A stretch of 64,000 bases of DNA from Sneathiella chungangensis (GTDB lineage: Bacteria > Pseudomonadota > Alphaproteobacteria > Sneathiellales > Sneathiellaceae). The notes under the pieces are model-generated. The model saw nothing but the letters and a program-made list of their open reading frames with translations, was not told the origin of the DNA and made no database searches. Positions 46,099-55,593 of the stretch are shown here, piece after piece. Numbering within the stretch: the stretch's first letter is position 1; every line of letters starts with the position of its first letter. The position numbers and the translations under genes are program-made. The DNA is taken from positions 1,001,108-1,065,107 of the forward strand of contig NZ_WTVA01000015.1 in the NCBI RefSeq assembly GCF_009882935.1, in the 5' to 3' direction.

Positions 46099-47187
46099 AT
46101 GACGACACCGGTCCCCCAACCAGGTATTATGAATATATCGCCCTATGTCGGCGGCAAGTCGAAGGCGGGCGAACAGCAGACGGTTGCGAAACTCTCCTCC
46201 AATGAGTCGCCGCTCGGGCCGAGCCCCAAGGCCATCGCCGCGATCGAAGCCGCCGCCGCCAGCGCACACCGCTACCCCGATGGCGGCTCGCTGCTGTTGA
46301 CCGGCGCAATCGCCGAAATTCATAAACTCGACCCGGCCCGCATCGTCTGCGGCAATGGCTCCGACGAACTTATTTCCCTGCTCAACATGGCCTATGCCGG
46401 ACCGGGGGACGAGGTTCTTTTCACCGAGCACGGGTTCCTGATGTATGCGATTTCCGCATCCGCGGCCGGGGCAACTCCGGTCAGGGCGGCGGAAGTCGAC
46501 CGCACCGCCGATGTCGATAATCTGCTTGCGGCGGTGACGGAAAATACGAAAATTGTCTTCCTTGCCAATCCGAACAACCCGACGGGAACCTATCTGCCGG
46601 ATTCGGAAGTCAGGCGGCTGCGCGCGGGCCTTCGCGAGGATATCCTGCTCGTGCTCGACGCGGCCTATGCCGAATATGTCACCAATGATGACTACCGCCC
46701 GGGCGCCGAGCTTGTGGATGCGCATGATAACGTCGTCATGACGCGCACCTTTTCGAAAATCTATGGCCTGGCCGCGTTGCGTCTCGGATGGGCCTATTGT
46801 CCGCCGGCGATCATCGACGTGCTCAACCGGGTGCGCGGCCCCTTCAATGTCAACGCGCTGGCGCAGGCGGGTGGTGTCGAGGCGGTCCGCGACCAGGCGC
46901 ATATCGAGAAGGCGCGCGTGCATAACGATAAATGGCTGCCGATCCTGACGCAAAGTTTCCGGGGAATGGGCCTTGGTGTGACGGCGAGTGTCGGCAATTT
47001 CCTGTTGCTCGATTTTGACGGCAGCGGGAAGACGGCGGCGGAGGCGGAAAACTTTCTGACGGAAAAGGGCCTGCTGCTCCGGGCCGTGGCGGGCTATGGG
47101 CTTCCCACCTGCCTGCGCATGACGATCGGGCGGGATGACGAGAACCACGCAGTGATAGAGGCGTTGAGGGAATTCCTCGGCAAATAG
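46099..47187 (+). CDS. hisC: Histidinol-phosphate aminotransferase
   Basis: A 362-residue class I/II aminotransferase. The PLP lysine is K220 in RTFSKIYGLAALRLG. The PLP-site NPNNPTGT is at 158-165. In operons with tyrC such enzymes often also transaminate prephenate or phenylpyruvate, so an aromatic role is likely here. It starts 32 bp after chorismate mutase and ends 3 bp before tyrC. Confidence 0.93.
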   Translation: MTTPVPQPGIMNISPYVGGKSKAGEQQTVAKLSSNESPLGPSPKAIAAIEAAAASAHRYPDGGSLLLTGAIAEIHKLDPARIVCGNGSDELISLLNMAYAGPGDEVLFTEHGFLMYAISASAAGATPVRAAEVDRTADVDNLLAAVTENTKIVFLANPNNPTGTYLPDSEVRRLRAGLREDILLVLDAAYAEYVTNDDYRPGAELVDAHDNVVMTRTFSKIYGLAALRLGWAYCPPAIIDVLNRVRGPFNVNALAQAGGVEAVRDQAHIEKARVHNDKWLPILTQSFRGMGLGVTASVGNFLLLDFDGSGKTAAEAENFLTEKGLLLRAVAGYGLPTCLRMTIGRDDENHAVIEALREFLGK

Positions 47188-47190
47188 ATT

Positions 47191-48132
47191 ATGACGGAAG
47201 TGACATTCAAACGGCTGGCGCTGATCGGCATCGGCCTTATCGGATCTTCAATCGCACGCGCCGCGCGCCAGCACGGGCTTGCGGAGGAGATTGTTTGCGC
47301 GGCCCGCACCGCCGACAGTCGCCGGGTTGCGAAAGAGCTCAAAATTGTCGATGCCGCTTATGACGATCCGGTTGAGGCGGTCCGGGGCGCGGATCTGGTT
47401 ATTTTCTGCACGCCGGTCGGCACCTACAGCAAACTTGCGGAGCAGATTGCCCCGGCGCTGGAACAAGGCGCGATTGTCACTGATGTCGGATCGGTGAAGG
47501 CGGCCGTGGTCAAGGCGATCGGCCCGCATATGCCGGACTATGTTGACTTCATTCCCGGGCATCCGGTTGCGGGAACGGAAAAATCCGGCCCGGCCGCAGG
47601 CTTCGCGGAGCTTTTTATCAATCGCTGGTGCATCCTGACGCCGACAGACACGGCGCGGGACGAGGCCGTTGAAAAGCTTTCGGCCTTCTGGAGCGCCATG
47701 GGCAGCAAAGTCGAGACCATGGACGCGGAGCATCACGATCTCGTCCTCGCCATCACCTCGCATATCCCGCATCTGATCGCCTATAATATCGTCGGTACGG
47801 CGGATGATCTGGAGGATGTGACCCAGTCGGAAGTGATCAAATATTCCGCCGGCGGTTTCCGGGATTTTACCCGTATCGCCGCCTCCGATCCGACCATGTG
47901 GCGGGATGTGTTCCTGCATAACAAGGAGGCGGTGCTGGAAATGCTGGGCCGCTTCACCGAGGATCTTGCGCAGCTGCAGCGGGCGATCCGCTGGGATGAC
48001 GGCGACACTCTCTTCAAGATATTCTCGCGCACCCGGGCGATCCGCCGACAGATCATTGACGCCGGTCAGGAAACGCCGGAGCCGGATTTCGGCCGCGTTC
48101 ATTCGGCGGATGAATCACCGAAGAAACCCTGA
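47191..48132 (+). CDS. tyrC: Prephenate/arogenate dehydrogenase
   Basis: A 313-residue NAD(P)-dependent enzyme that makes hydroxyphenylpyruvate or tyrosine. The Rossmann motif LIGIGLIGSSIARAAR is near residues 10-25, and the family active-site block HPVAGTEKSGP follows. Whether prephenate or arogenate is used cannot be told. It is the last gene of the aromatic operon with hisC, and its stop lies 5 bp from the end of the convergent DUF2125 gene. Confidence 0.92.
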   Translation: MTEVTFKRLALIGIGLIGSSIARAARQHGLAEEIVCAARTADSRRVAKELKIVDAAYDDPVEAVRGADLVIFCTPVGTYSKLAEQIAPALEQGAIVTDVGSVKAAVVKAIGPHMPDYVDFIPGHPVAGTEKSGPAAGFAELFINRWCILTPTDTARDEAVEKLSAFWSAMGSKVETMDAEHHDLVLAITSHIPHLIAYNIVGTADDLEDVTQSEVIKYSAGGFRDFTRIAASDPTMWRDVFLHNKEAVLEMLGRFTEDLAQLQRAIRWDDGDTLFKIFSRTRAIRRQIIDAGQETPEPDFGRVHSADESPKKP

Positions 48133-48137
48133 AGTCG

Positions 48138-49166
48138 TTATTTGCTGCCGATAACCGAGCCAAGCCGCATCAGATAGACGGGGCCGAGATAGACCCCGCC
48201 ATCCTGCGCCGAAAGGGGCAGGCCGATATATTTTGTGCCGTCCTTGTCTTCTTTCGCCAGCAACTCCAGCCCGAAACCGATCGTGCGGGCGGCATCGGCA
48301 TTGATCTGCCGCGTGCTGGTAAGGGCTTTGAGGATATCCTTGTATCCGGAAATGCGGGTATCGAGCTCGCCCAACGGGCGCATCCGGTCATCCAGGGTGA
48401 GGGCCCCCTCGCCTTTGAGGGCGACACGGCCCCAGGCGATATTCAACGCTTCGATACCGACAAAACCGCCCTTTTCGCGCCATTCGGCCAGGGTATCGGC
48501 GGCGGGAAGCTTGCGGATCGTGCCATAGAGGACAGAGGAGAGGGAGAAATCCGCAATCTCTTTGCCGAGCGGGAAATCATCCATGCCCTCCATTATCATG
48601 TTGTTTGCCCGGACGGCGATCTGTTGCCCGTCCGCCTCATCCGACCCTTGCGCGGGTTTCGGTCGGCCGTGAAGCTGCAGGCGTTCGGCCATGACCGGGG
48701 GCCGCCAGGACGGCAGGACCGTAAGCTCCTTTACATCGATAGCGACAGTCTCCATGCGGCCGCGTGTGTTGAACGTCGCACTGCCAAGCGCGGAGGCGGC
48801 GGTGAAATCGACGCGCCTTTCCTCTCCGCGTTCTTGCCATTCGGCCCGGCCGGCGCCGTCGATCCCGAAAATCACGTGATTGATTTGCCAGGGTTGCACG
48901 ACGGCCCAGAACAGCGGAATGTTGACTTGCGGCGTCTGGAGATGCGCGGGATTGGCGATGGAAAGGGTCTCCGCCGTCACCTTGACCCGATAGGGAAATC
49001 CCGAGGCGACAAGCGGTTTGTGGCTGATGACATAGCCTTCGGCGACCCTCTGATCCCGCCAGTTCTCGGCCAGTTCAACCATCCGGTCGGCAACATGGTG
49101 CCACCAGTAGCTATAGCCGCCACCAATGGCGACAAGGGCCAGAATTCCGCTGTATAGAATACGCAT
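48138..49166 (-). CDS. DUF2125 domain protein
   Basis: A 342-residue protein with an N-terminal hydrophobic anchor (residues about 2-22, ILYSGILALVAIGGGYSYWW). A large beta-rich domain follows (for example SGFPYRVKVTAETLSIANP near residue 55). This is the DUF2125 family, common in alphaproteobacteria and probably periplasmic and membrane-linked. Its function is unknown. It is monocistronic between tyrC (convergent) and an EamA gene (divergent). Confidence 0.85.
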   Translation of the reverse strand: MRILYSGILALVAIGGGYSYWWHHVADRMVELAENWRDQRVAEGYVISHKPLVASGFPYRVKVTAETLSIANPAHLQTPQVNIPLFWAVVQPWQINHVIFGIDGAGRAEWQERGEERRVDFTAASALGSATFNTRGRMETVAIDVKELTVLPSWRPPVMAERLQLHGRPKPAQGSDEADGQQIAVRANNMIMEGMDDFPLGKEIADFSLSSVLYGTIRKLPAADTLAEWREKGGFVGIEALNIAWGRVALKGEGALTLDDRMRPLGELDTRISGYKDILKALTSTRQINADAARTIGFGLELLAKEDKDGTKYIGLPLSAQDGGVYLGPVYLMRLGSVIGSK

Positions 49167-49262
49167 TACCCGTCCGGTGATTGCTTGTGAAACCTATCTG
49201 CACTCTATATAGAAAGAACTGGCGTAATTACAGAATTTCCTGACCCGGGCCGACCACGTTTC

Positions 49263-50171
49263 ATGACCGAAAACCCTACTCCATCGCCCGATACCCTGTT
49301 CATCAAGGCAATGCCCGTTATTTTCGTCTTTTTCTGGAGCACGGGCTTTATCGGCGCGAAGATGGGCCTTCCCTATATCGAACCGATGACCTTCCTTGCG
49401 GTCCGGTTCGGTATTTGCGTCCTGCTGATGATCCCGGTGGTCCTGTTGACGCGGACGCATTGGCCCGCACGGGGAATCGATTACGTCCATATTTCCATCG
49501 GCGGGCTCCTGATGCATGGCGGGTATCTCGGATTTGTCTTTCTGTCGATATCCCTGGGCACGCCGGCCGGGATTTCCTCCCTGATAACGGGCATTCAGCC
49601 GCTGATCGTTGCGGCACTTGCCGGGCTTCTCCTGAACGAGAATGTAACTCTACAGAAATGGATCGGCCTGTTGCTCGGGCTCGCCGGGGTATTTCTGGTG
49701 GTATTCGACAAACTGTCGGTTGGCGAGGGGACGCTGTTCGGCATGGGCCTTTCCTTCGTCGCCCTCCTCAGCATTGCGGCGGCAACGCTCTATCAGAAGA
49801 AATTCTGTGCCAATATGAACATCAAAAGCGGGAACCTGATCCAGTTCGCGGCGGCGGCCGTCTATTTTTTGCTCATGTCCCTGTTGTTCGAGACGGGCGA
49901 CATTACTTGGTCGGGGGAACTTGTTTTTGCCCTGGCATGGTTGACGATCGTTCTCTCTCTTGGCGCCATGACGCTCCTTTATTTGTTGCTGCGGCGCGGG
50001 GCGGCGGCGAATGTCTCCAGCCTCTTTTACCTGACACCGCCCTGTACGGCGGTGGTCGCCTATTTCCTTTTTGACGAGACGCTGGGCATTCTCGCCCTGA
50101 TCGGCATGGGAATTGCGGTGCTCGGCGTGGCGCTGGTAAATTATCGGTTCAAAAAAACGGGAAACATATGA
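49263..50171 (+). CDS. EamA/DMT family transporter
   Basis: A 302-residue ten-helix membrane protein, distinct from the other two EamA proteins of the window. It opens IKAMPVIFVFFWSTGFIGAKMGLPYIEP and has a second repeat from about residue 155. An SSLFYLTPPCTAV motif near residue 255 is typical of the family. Its substrate is unknown. It overlaps chaC by 4 bp (ATGA), so the two are translationally coupled. Confidence 0.85.
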   Translation: MTENPTPSPDTLFIKAMPVIFVFFWSTGFIGAKMGLPYIEPMTFLAVRFGICVLLMIPVVLLTRTHWPARGIDYVHISIGGLLMHGGYLGFVFLSISLGTPAGISSLITGIQPLIVAALAGLLLNENVTLQKWIGLLLGLAGVFLVVFDKLSVGEGTLFGMGLSFVALLSIAAATLYQKKFCANMNIKSGNLIQFAAAAVYFLLMSLLFETGDITWSGELVFALAWLTIVLSLGAMTLLYLLLRRGAAANVSSLFYLTPPCTAVVAYFLFDETLGILALIGMGIAVLGVALVNYRFKKTGNI

Positions 50172-50770
50172 CACGTAAGTATGATTTGGCTTTAGAGCCG
50201 GACCTGCCGCCGGTCGATTATCCGCTTCCGGAGTTGCCGGAAAAGGAGGACCTCTGGATATTCGGCTATGGCTCCCTCATGTGGCGGCCGGGGTTCGATC
50301 ATCTCGGCATAGAGGATGCCCAGCTTTATGGCTATCACCGCGCCTTTTGCGTGACGTCGGTTGTGCATCGGGGGACGCGGGAAAATCCGGGCCTTGTGCT
50401 CGGTCTTGACCGGGGCGGTTCCTGCCGCGGAAAAGGCATCCTCTGCCCGTCGGACATCCGGGAACCTGTGATCGATTACCTCTATCGCCGGGAAATGGTG
50501 ACAAGTGTCTATCGGCCGAAGATGGTACGCATCCGGCTTCTGGAGAGTGGCGCCATGGCGTCCGCGCTTACCTTCGTCGCCAATCCGGGCCATGAACAAT
50601 ATTGCGGCAAACCCTCACTGGAGGAGGCGGCGCGGATCATTGCCCGGGCCCATGGGCGGGGCGGGCCGAATGTGGAGTATCTGAAAAGCACGCTTGAGCA
50701 TCTCGATGAGTTCGGCATCGCCGACGGGCCGCTCCATCGTATTATGGAGCTGATCGAAAACGGCATTTAG
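50168..50770 (+). CDS. ChaC-like gamma-glutamylcyclotransferase
   Basis: A 200-residue enzyme that cleaves glutathione to 5-oxoproline and Cys-Gly. The family signature GYGSLMWRPGF is at 33-43. A glutamate in YLYRREMVT is the likely catalytic base. The length is usual for ChaC. It overlaps the EamA gene upstream and the convergent VOC gene by 4 bp each, a very compact arrangement. Confidence 0.88.
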   Translation: MTRKYDLALEPDLPPVDYPLPELPEKEDLWIFGYGSLMWRPGFDHLGIEDAQLYGYHRAFCVTSVVHRGTRENPGLVLGLDRGGSCRGKGILCPSDIREPVIDYLYRREMVTSVYRPKMVRIRLLESGAMASALTFVANPGHEQYCGKPSLEEAARIIARAHGRGGPNVEYLKSTLEHLDEFGIADGPLHRIMELIENGI

Positions 50771-51195
50771 CTCGCGAAGAGCTGATCCATATTCTTGAAG
50801 GCCTTGAGTTCAATGGCGTTTCCGGCGGGATCGCTGAAGAACATTGTCGCCTGTTCCCCGACTTCGCCTTTGAAGCGGATATAAGGCTCGATGATGAAGT
50901 CAACGCCCGCCGCCGTAAGTCGGTCAGCGGTTTCCTGCCATTTGTCCATCGACATAACCAGCCCGAAATGACGGCAGGGAACGCCATGTCCGTCCACATT
51001 GCTCGTTTTGGCGGTGCCGGTTTCCTCCGGTGCGAGATGGGCAACGATTTGATGGCCATGGAAATCAAAATCGACCCAGTCGGCGGAACTCCGCCCTTCT
51101 GCACATCCCAGCAGGCCCTTGTAAAAGCCCCGCGCCGCCTCCACGTCATCAACGGGAAAGGCGAGATGAAAGGGGAAGATCGTTTGTTCCGTCAT
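50767..51195 (-). CDS. VOC-family (glyoxalase/bleomycin-resistance fold) protein
   Basis: A 142-residue protein with one VOC domain pair. It starts FPFHLAFPVDDVEAARGFYKG, the classic betaalphabeta motif. The ribosome site GGAG precedes the ATG at 51195; upstream open codons (to 51270) are not supported. A metal/substrate role cannot be specified. It lies 96 bp downstream of nrdJ on the same strand. Confidence 0.85.
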   Translation of the reverse strand: MTEQTIFPFHLAFPVDDVEAARGFYKGLLGCAEGRSSADWVDFDFHGHQIVAHLAPEETGTAKTSNVDGHGVPCRHFGLVMSMDKWQETADRLTAAGVDFIIEPYIRFKGEVGEQATMFFSDPAGNAIELKAFKNMDQLFAS

Positions 51196-51291
51196 TGCTG
51201 TCTCCGCTACAGAATATAAGGCGTTATTACCGCCTTTTGCCCCCCATTGAAAGCGGAATCTAGATCGCAATTCAATTCGGGAAACCGGCGG

Positions 51292-53625
51292 TCAACTGCA
51301 TTTCGAATAGCCGCAGGTCGTGCAGGTATCGCAGCCCTCGATCCGGAGGAGGCCAGCCTCCCCGCATTGCGGACACTGGCGGAGCAACCCTTCCTTCGGC
51401 TTGCTTGTCCCGGCGACGACCACTTTCGAGACGGCCTCGCTCGCGTCGGAATTCTTCTCCGCAGGGGGCGGCAGGAAGCCGATCTGGATCATATGGGTTT
51501 CGATCACCTCCCCGATCGCCGCGAGGAGGGAGGGGACATATTTCCCTTTCACCCAGGCACCGCCGCGCGGATCGAACACGGCCTTCAACTCGCCCACCAC
51601 GAAACTGACATCGCCACCGCGCCGGAAAACGGCGGAAATCATGCGGGTCAACGCGACCGTCCAGGCGAAATGCTCGACATTTTTGGAGTTGATGAAAATC
51701 TCGAACGGGCGGCGGCGACCGTCCTGAATGATGTCGTTGAGTGTTATATATATGGCGTGGTTGCTCTCCGGCCAGCGGAGTTTGTAGGTCTGGCCGGGCA
51801 GGGTGCCGGGCCGGTCCAGCGGTTTCGTCATATAGACAATGCCGCCCGCCTCGAAGCTGTCGGAGGGTTTGCTGTAAGGCACATCGAGCGGTAAATCAGG
51901 CTGCGCACCTTCCTCTGATTGTTCCTTCTTGACTTCCAGCACCGCGCCGGTGACGTCGTTGGGACGATAGGTCGTGCAGCCCTTGCAGCCCTGCTCATAG
52001 GCCTGCAGATAGATATCCTTGAAATTCTCGAAGCTGATATCTTCGGGGCAGTTGATGGTTTTGGAGATCGAACTGTCGATATAGTCCTGCACCGCGGCCT
52101 GCATCTTGACATGATCCGGCGGGGTCAACACTTGCGCATCGACAAAATAGTCGGGAAGGGGCGCGTCTTCGCCCTTTAAGCGCCGGAACAGCCGCAGGGC
52201 ATAGTCGGTCACTTCCTCCGATTTCCGGGTATCGTCCGGCATCAGCACATTGCGGGTGTAGGAGAAGCTGAAGACAGGCTCGATCCCGCTGGAGATATTA
52301 TCCGCAAGCAGGGAGATCGTGCCCGTCGGCGCAACGGAGGTGACCAGCGCGTTGCGAATACCTTTTTCGGCAATGGCGTCGCGGATATCCTTGTCCAGTG
52401 CCTTGATCGTTTCCCCGGCGAGATATTTCTCCTTGTCGAAGAGCGGAAAGGAGCCTTTTTCCGCGGCGAGGTCCGTTGACGCAAGATAGGCGGAGCGCTG
52501 GATCTGCGCCATCCATTTGCGGGTAAGCGCCAGCGCCTTGTCCGAACCATAACGCACGCCGCACATGATCAGCGCATCGGCAAGACCGGTAATCCCGAGG
52601 CCAATGCGCCGCTTCGTGCGGGCCTCATTCGCCTGCTCGGGCAGGGGATAGCCGGAAACGTCAACGACATTATCCATAAGGCGGACGGCATCGCGGACGA
52701 CGCCGTCGAGCTTTTTCAGATCGATCGCGGCTTTCTTCTCGAACGGGCGAACCACCATCTTGGTGAGATTGACGGAACCTAGAAGACAGGCGCCATAGGC
52801 GGGCAGGGGCTGCTCTCCGCAAGGGTTGGTGCCGGTGATGGTTTCCGCATAATAAAGATTGTTGCGGGCATTGATGCGGTCGATGAAGATGACGCCCGGC
52901 TCCGCATAGGCGTAGGTCGAGCGCATGATCTCGTCCCAAAGCTCCCGCGCCTGGACAGTTTTGTAAAGGGTGCCGTTGAAGCGAAGCTCCCACGCGTCGT
53001 CGCGCCGGACGGCCTCCATGAAGGCGTCTGTCACCAGGACCGACAGGTTGAACATCCGGAGCCGTCCCGGATCCTGTTTCGCCTTGATGAAATCGAGAAT
53101 GTCCGGATGATCGCAGCGCATCGTTGCCATCATGGCGCCCCGGCGCGAGCCCGCGCTCATGATCGTGCGGCACATGCTGTCCCAGACATCCATGAAGCTG
53201 AGCGGGCCGGAGGCGTCCGACCCCATGCCATGCACGGGCGCGCCCTTCGGCCGGAGGGTGGAGAAGTTATATCCGATCCCGCCGCCCTGCTGCATGGTGA
53301 GGGCGGCCTCCTTCAGGTTATCGAAGATCGAGGACATGTCGTCCTCGATATCGCCCATGACGAAGCAATTGAATAAGGTAACTCGTCGTTCCGTTCCCGC
53401 ACCCGACAGGATGCGGCCCGCCGGCAGGAACTTGTAATCCTCCAAAAGCGCATAGAAGCGCTCTTCCCAATGCGCGCGCGCCTCCTCCGGCTCCGCCGCG
53501 GCCATGGCGCGGGCGACACGGCGCCAGCTATCCTCGATGGAGCGTTCCTTGCTGCTGGCATCGGCGGATTTATGCCGGTATTTCATATCCCATATCTGTT
53601 GCGATATCGGGGCGACAGGTGACAT
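51292..53625 (-). CDS. nrdJ: Adenosylcobalamin-dependent (class II) ribonucleotide reductase
   Basis: A 777-residue enzyme making deoxyribonucleotides. A catalytic-type cysteine C87 lies in LFNCFVMGD. The active-site block NPCGEQ is at 267-272 (C269), and other family blocks follow. The C-terminus has a cysteine-rich tail (CPQCGEAGLLRI and then CDTCTTCGYSKC), resembling a zinc ribbon or redox tail. Many alphaproteobacterial NrdJ proteins are longer, near 1200. Class II enzymes work with or without oxygen. It follows plsC by 86 bp. Confidence 0.92.
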   Translation of the reverse strand: MSPVAPISQQIWDMKYRHKSADASSKERSIEDSWRRVARAMAAAEPEEARAHWEERFYALLEDYKFLPAGRILSGAGTERRVTLFNCFVMGDIEDDMSSIFDNLKEAALTMQQGGGIGYNFSTLRPKGAPVHGMGSDASGPLSFMDVWDSMCRTIMSAGSRRGAMMATMRCDHPDILDFIKAKQDPGRLRMFNLSVLVTDAFMEAVRRDDAWELRFNGTLYKTVQARELWDEIMRSTYAYAEPGVIFIDRINARNNLYYAETITGTNPCGEQPLPAYGACLLGSVNLTKMVVRPFEKKAAIDLKKLDGVVRDAVRLMDNVVDVSGYPLPEQANEARTKRRIGLGITGLADALIMCGVRYGSDKALALTRKWMAQIQRSAYLASTDLAAEKGSFPLFDKEKYLAGETIKALDKDIRDAIAEKGIRNALVTSVAPTGTISLLADNISSGIEPVFSFSYTRNVLMPDDTRKSEEVTDYALRLFRRLKGEDAPLPDYFVDAQVLTPPDHVKMQAAVQDYIDSSISKTINCPEDISFENFKDIYLQAYEQGCKGCTTYRPNDVTGAVLEVKKEQSEEGAQPDLPLDVPYSKPSDSFEAGGIVYMTKPLDRPGTLPGQTYKLRWPESNHAIYITLNDIIQDGRRRPFEIFINSKNVEHFAWTVALTRMISAVFRRGGDVSFVVGELKAVFDPRGGAWVKGKYVPSLLAAIGEVIETHMIQIGFLPPPAEKNSDASEAVSKVVVAGTSKPKEGLLRQCPQCGEAGLLRIEGCDTCTTCGYSKCS

Positions 53626-53711
53626 TTAAGTACCTTGAGACGTTAAAAATGCTTCTCTTTAAATATAGTCCGAAAGGTGCCTGACGTAAAATTTAATGTG
53701 CCTGTCCGCCC

Positions 53712-54440
53712 CTATGAGAGAAATTTCTCGCGGCCTTCCGCAACCAGGGATTCAGTTTTTTCCTCAATGCGGGTTTTCAGCTCCTTCATGAAAAGCTTGC
53801 GGTCGAGTCCGGGCTCGATGGGCGGCAGGAACTCGATGACCATGACGCCGGGGCGGCAGAAAAAGCTTCTCCGTGGCCAGAACAGGCCCGTGTTGAGCGC
53901 CACGGGCGTTACCGGCTGCTGCAGTTTCGTATAAAGCGCCGCAATACCCGGCTGGAAGGGAAGATCCTGGTCGAGCGGGGAACGCGTGCCTTCCGGGAAA
54001 ATGATGATCGGCCGTTCATCCTCAATGGCTTCCTGCGCCTGTGCGAGCATTGATTTAAGTGCCGCCGCGTGCCCTTTCCGATCCACGGCGATCATCTTTG
54101 TCTTGCGGCAATACCAGCCGTAGACCGGAATGTTCAGCAACTCCTTTTTTAGAATTACCGCCGGATCGTCGGTGATCTCATGAAAGACCATGGTTTCAAA
54201 TGCGGATTGATGTTTGCAGGCGACAATCGCCGCCCCTTTGGGAAGATGTTCTCGCCCACGGATTTCGAGGCGCAGATCACAGATATTTCGGAGGAGGAAA
54301 ATGATTCCCTTTGTCCAGATCCGTTGCCCCAAGACGATCCATCTCCGGTCAAACGGGAGAAACGGCAGAAATGCCAGGTTCATGATCACGGACCAGGCAA
54401 AGAAGCAGATAAAAAACCCCAGGGATCGAATATGCGTCAC
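53712..54440 (-). CDS. 1-acyl-sn-glycerol-3-phosphate acyltransferase (PlsC-like)
   Basis: A 242-residue lysophospholipid acyltransferase. The active-site box is H77-x4-E82 (KHQSAFET), a known variant of HX4D. The acyl-acceptor motif FPEGTRS is at 148-154. A hydrophobic N-terminal helix (about 6-28) anchors it to the inner membrane. It would add the second acyl chain to lysophosphatidic acid. It is 18 bp after ydcF in the division/envelope run. Confidence 0.9.
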   Translation of the reverse strand: MTHIRSLGFFICFFAWSVIMNLAFLPFLPFDRRWIVLGQRIWTKGIIFLLRNICDLRLEIRGREHLPKGAAIVACKHQSAFETMVFHEITDDPAVILKKELLNIPVYGWYCRKTKMIAVDRKGHAAALKSMLAQAQEAIEDERPIIIFPEGTRSPLDQDLPFQPGIAALYTKLQQPVTPVALNTGLFWPRRSFFCRPGVMVIEFLPPIEPGLDRKLFMKELKTRIEEKTESLVAEGREKFLS

Positions 54441-54458
54441 GCGTTCCTCTCTTATCGC

Positions 54459-55043
54459 CTAATCATAGAGCCGGGCACGTATGAGGCTGAAAACATATTT
54501 GTTGAATTCCCCGGCAACGACCAGGAAAGCCCGCGGGTTTTTCCGCCAGCCGGTAAGCTCAAGCGTATCACTCGCGACCGGATACGCAATCAGTTTTACA
54601 TCCGGCATCTGGCGTTTCAGCTCCACCAGGCTGCGCGGCATATGATAGGCGCTGGTCACGATGGCGATGTTGTCGAAGTTATGGGATTTGGCCCAGAGAG
54701 AGGTTTCATAGGCATTGCCCTCGGTATTCCGGGCGAGACGGCCGAGGTCGACGCAGCAGTTCATGATCTCCTCGCTTTGGCCCGTCGCCTGACGGAGGGT
54801 TTCACGCGTGACTTTCGAATTCACGCCCGAGACGAGGAGGCGCGCATTCTCGTTCTCCTTAAGGAGATCAAATCCGGCGGTCAGGCGGGCGGGCGTGCCG
54901 GTCAAGACGACGATGCCGTCAACGTTCTGGGCGGGGACGGGCGTCGTTTTCTCAACCTCTCCCATGAAGGTGAGGAAGCCGCCCGCCCAAAGGCACAGGA
55001 ACAGAAAGACGGCCGCGATTATTTTTCCGGGGAAAAAGGGCAT
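54459..55043 (-). CDS. YdcF family (DUF218) protein
   Basis: A 194-residue membrane-anchored protein. A hydrophobic segment covers residues about 5-27, followed by the DUF218 Rossmann-like domain (VDGIVVLTGTPARLTAGFDLL and then NTEGNAYETSLWAK). Members are linked to cell-wall or envelope functions (ElyC, SanA), but the reaction is unproven. It lies 3 bp after the HAD gene and 18 bp before plsC, so all are probably cotranscribed. Confidence 0.85.
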   Translation of the reverse strand: MPFFPGKIIAAVFLFLCLWAGGFLTFMGEVEKTTPVPAQNVDGIVVLTGTPARLTAGFDLLKENENARLLVSGVNSKVTRETLRQATGQSEEIMNCCVDLGRLARNTEGNAYETSLWAKSHNFDNIAIVTSAYHMPRSLVELKRQMPDVKLIAYPVASDTLELTGWRKNPRAFLVVAGEFNKYVFSLIRARLYD

Positions 55044-55046
55044 TCG

Positions 55047-55592
55047 TTAAAACCTCCCCGCGAGAATGAAGTCGGCGGCTTCGTCAAGATCGTCGGCGAC
55101 ATGGACGGGCAGCAAATGCCGTCCGAGGCCCTCCGCCAGCGTTTTCCGGCCCTTGCCCGTGCGCACCAGGATGCGGTGGCATCCCGCTGCTCCGGCAGCC
55201 TCGATATCGCGCGTGCTGTCGCCGATCATGACGGTCTCGCCGGGCCGCGCATTGAACTTGCGCATAGCCTCGATCAGCATTCCGGGCCCGGGCTTGCGCC
55301 GATCCGTCGCCGCCCATGGGGCATCAGGGGCCACGATGATATCGTCAAGCCGCCCGGATACCTTGGCGAGAGCCTCGATAAGTTTGCCGTGGATCGCCGC
55401 CAGCTGCTCCTCAGTGATGATGCCGCGCCCGATACAGGATTGATTGGTTGTCACAACCAGCTTGTGGCCGTGACTGTTCAGCCGCGCGATCGCCTCAAGC
55501 GAATTTGGAATGAAGACAAGTTCCCCCGGATTCTTGACGAAATCAGGCCGATCTTCATTGATGACACCATCCCTGTCCAGCAATACGAGCAT
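55047..55592 (-). CDS. HAD-IIIA hydrolase, GmhB-like
   Basis: A 181-residue HAD phosphatase. The nucleophile motif is D6-R-D8 (LLDRDGVINED), with TTNQS at 48-52, K100 in RRKPGPGM and D125 in IGDSTRDIEAAG. This is the pattern of GmhB, which dephosphorylates heptose-1,7-bisphosphate for LPS. The usual zinc-binding cysteines of the loop before RKPxPGM are missing (VAPDAPWAATDRRKP). It may be a GmhB variant or another sugar phosphatase. It sits 1 bp after ftsX. Confidence 0.8.
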   Translation of the reverse strand: MLVLLDRDGVINEDRPDFVKNPGELVFIPNSLEAIARLNSHGHKLVVTTNQSCIGRGIITEEQLAAIHGKLIEALAKVSGRLDDIIVAPDAPWAATDRRKPGPGMLIEAMRKFNARPGETVMIGDSTRDIEAAGAAGCHRILVRTGKGRKTLAEGLGRHLLPVHVADDLDEAADFILAGRF

Positions 55593-55593
55593 C

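Noticed and set aside
53626-53711. Cobalamin riboswitch before nrdJ
   Set aside because: The gap is only 86 bp and AT-rich; no B12-box-like sequence is visible and there is not enough room for the aptamer.
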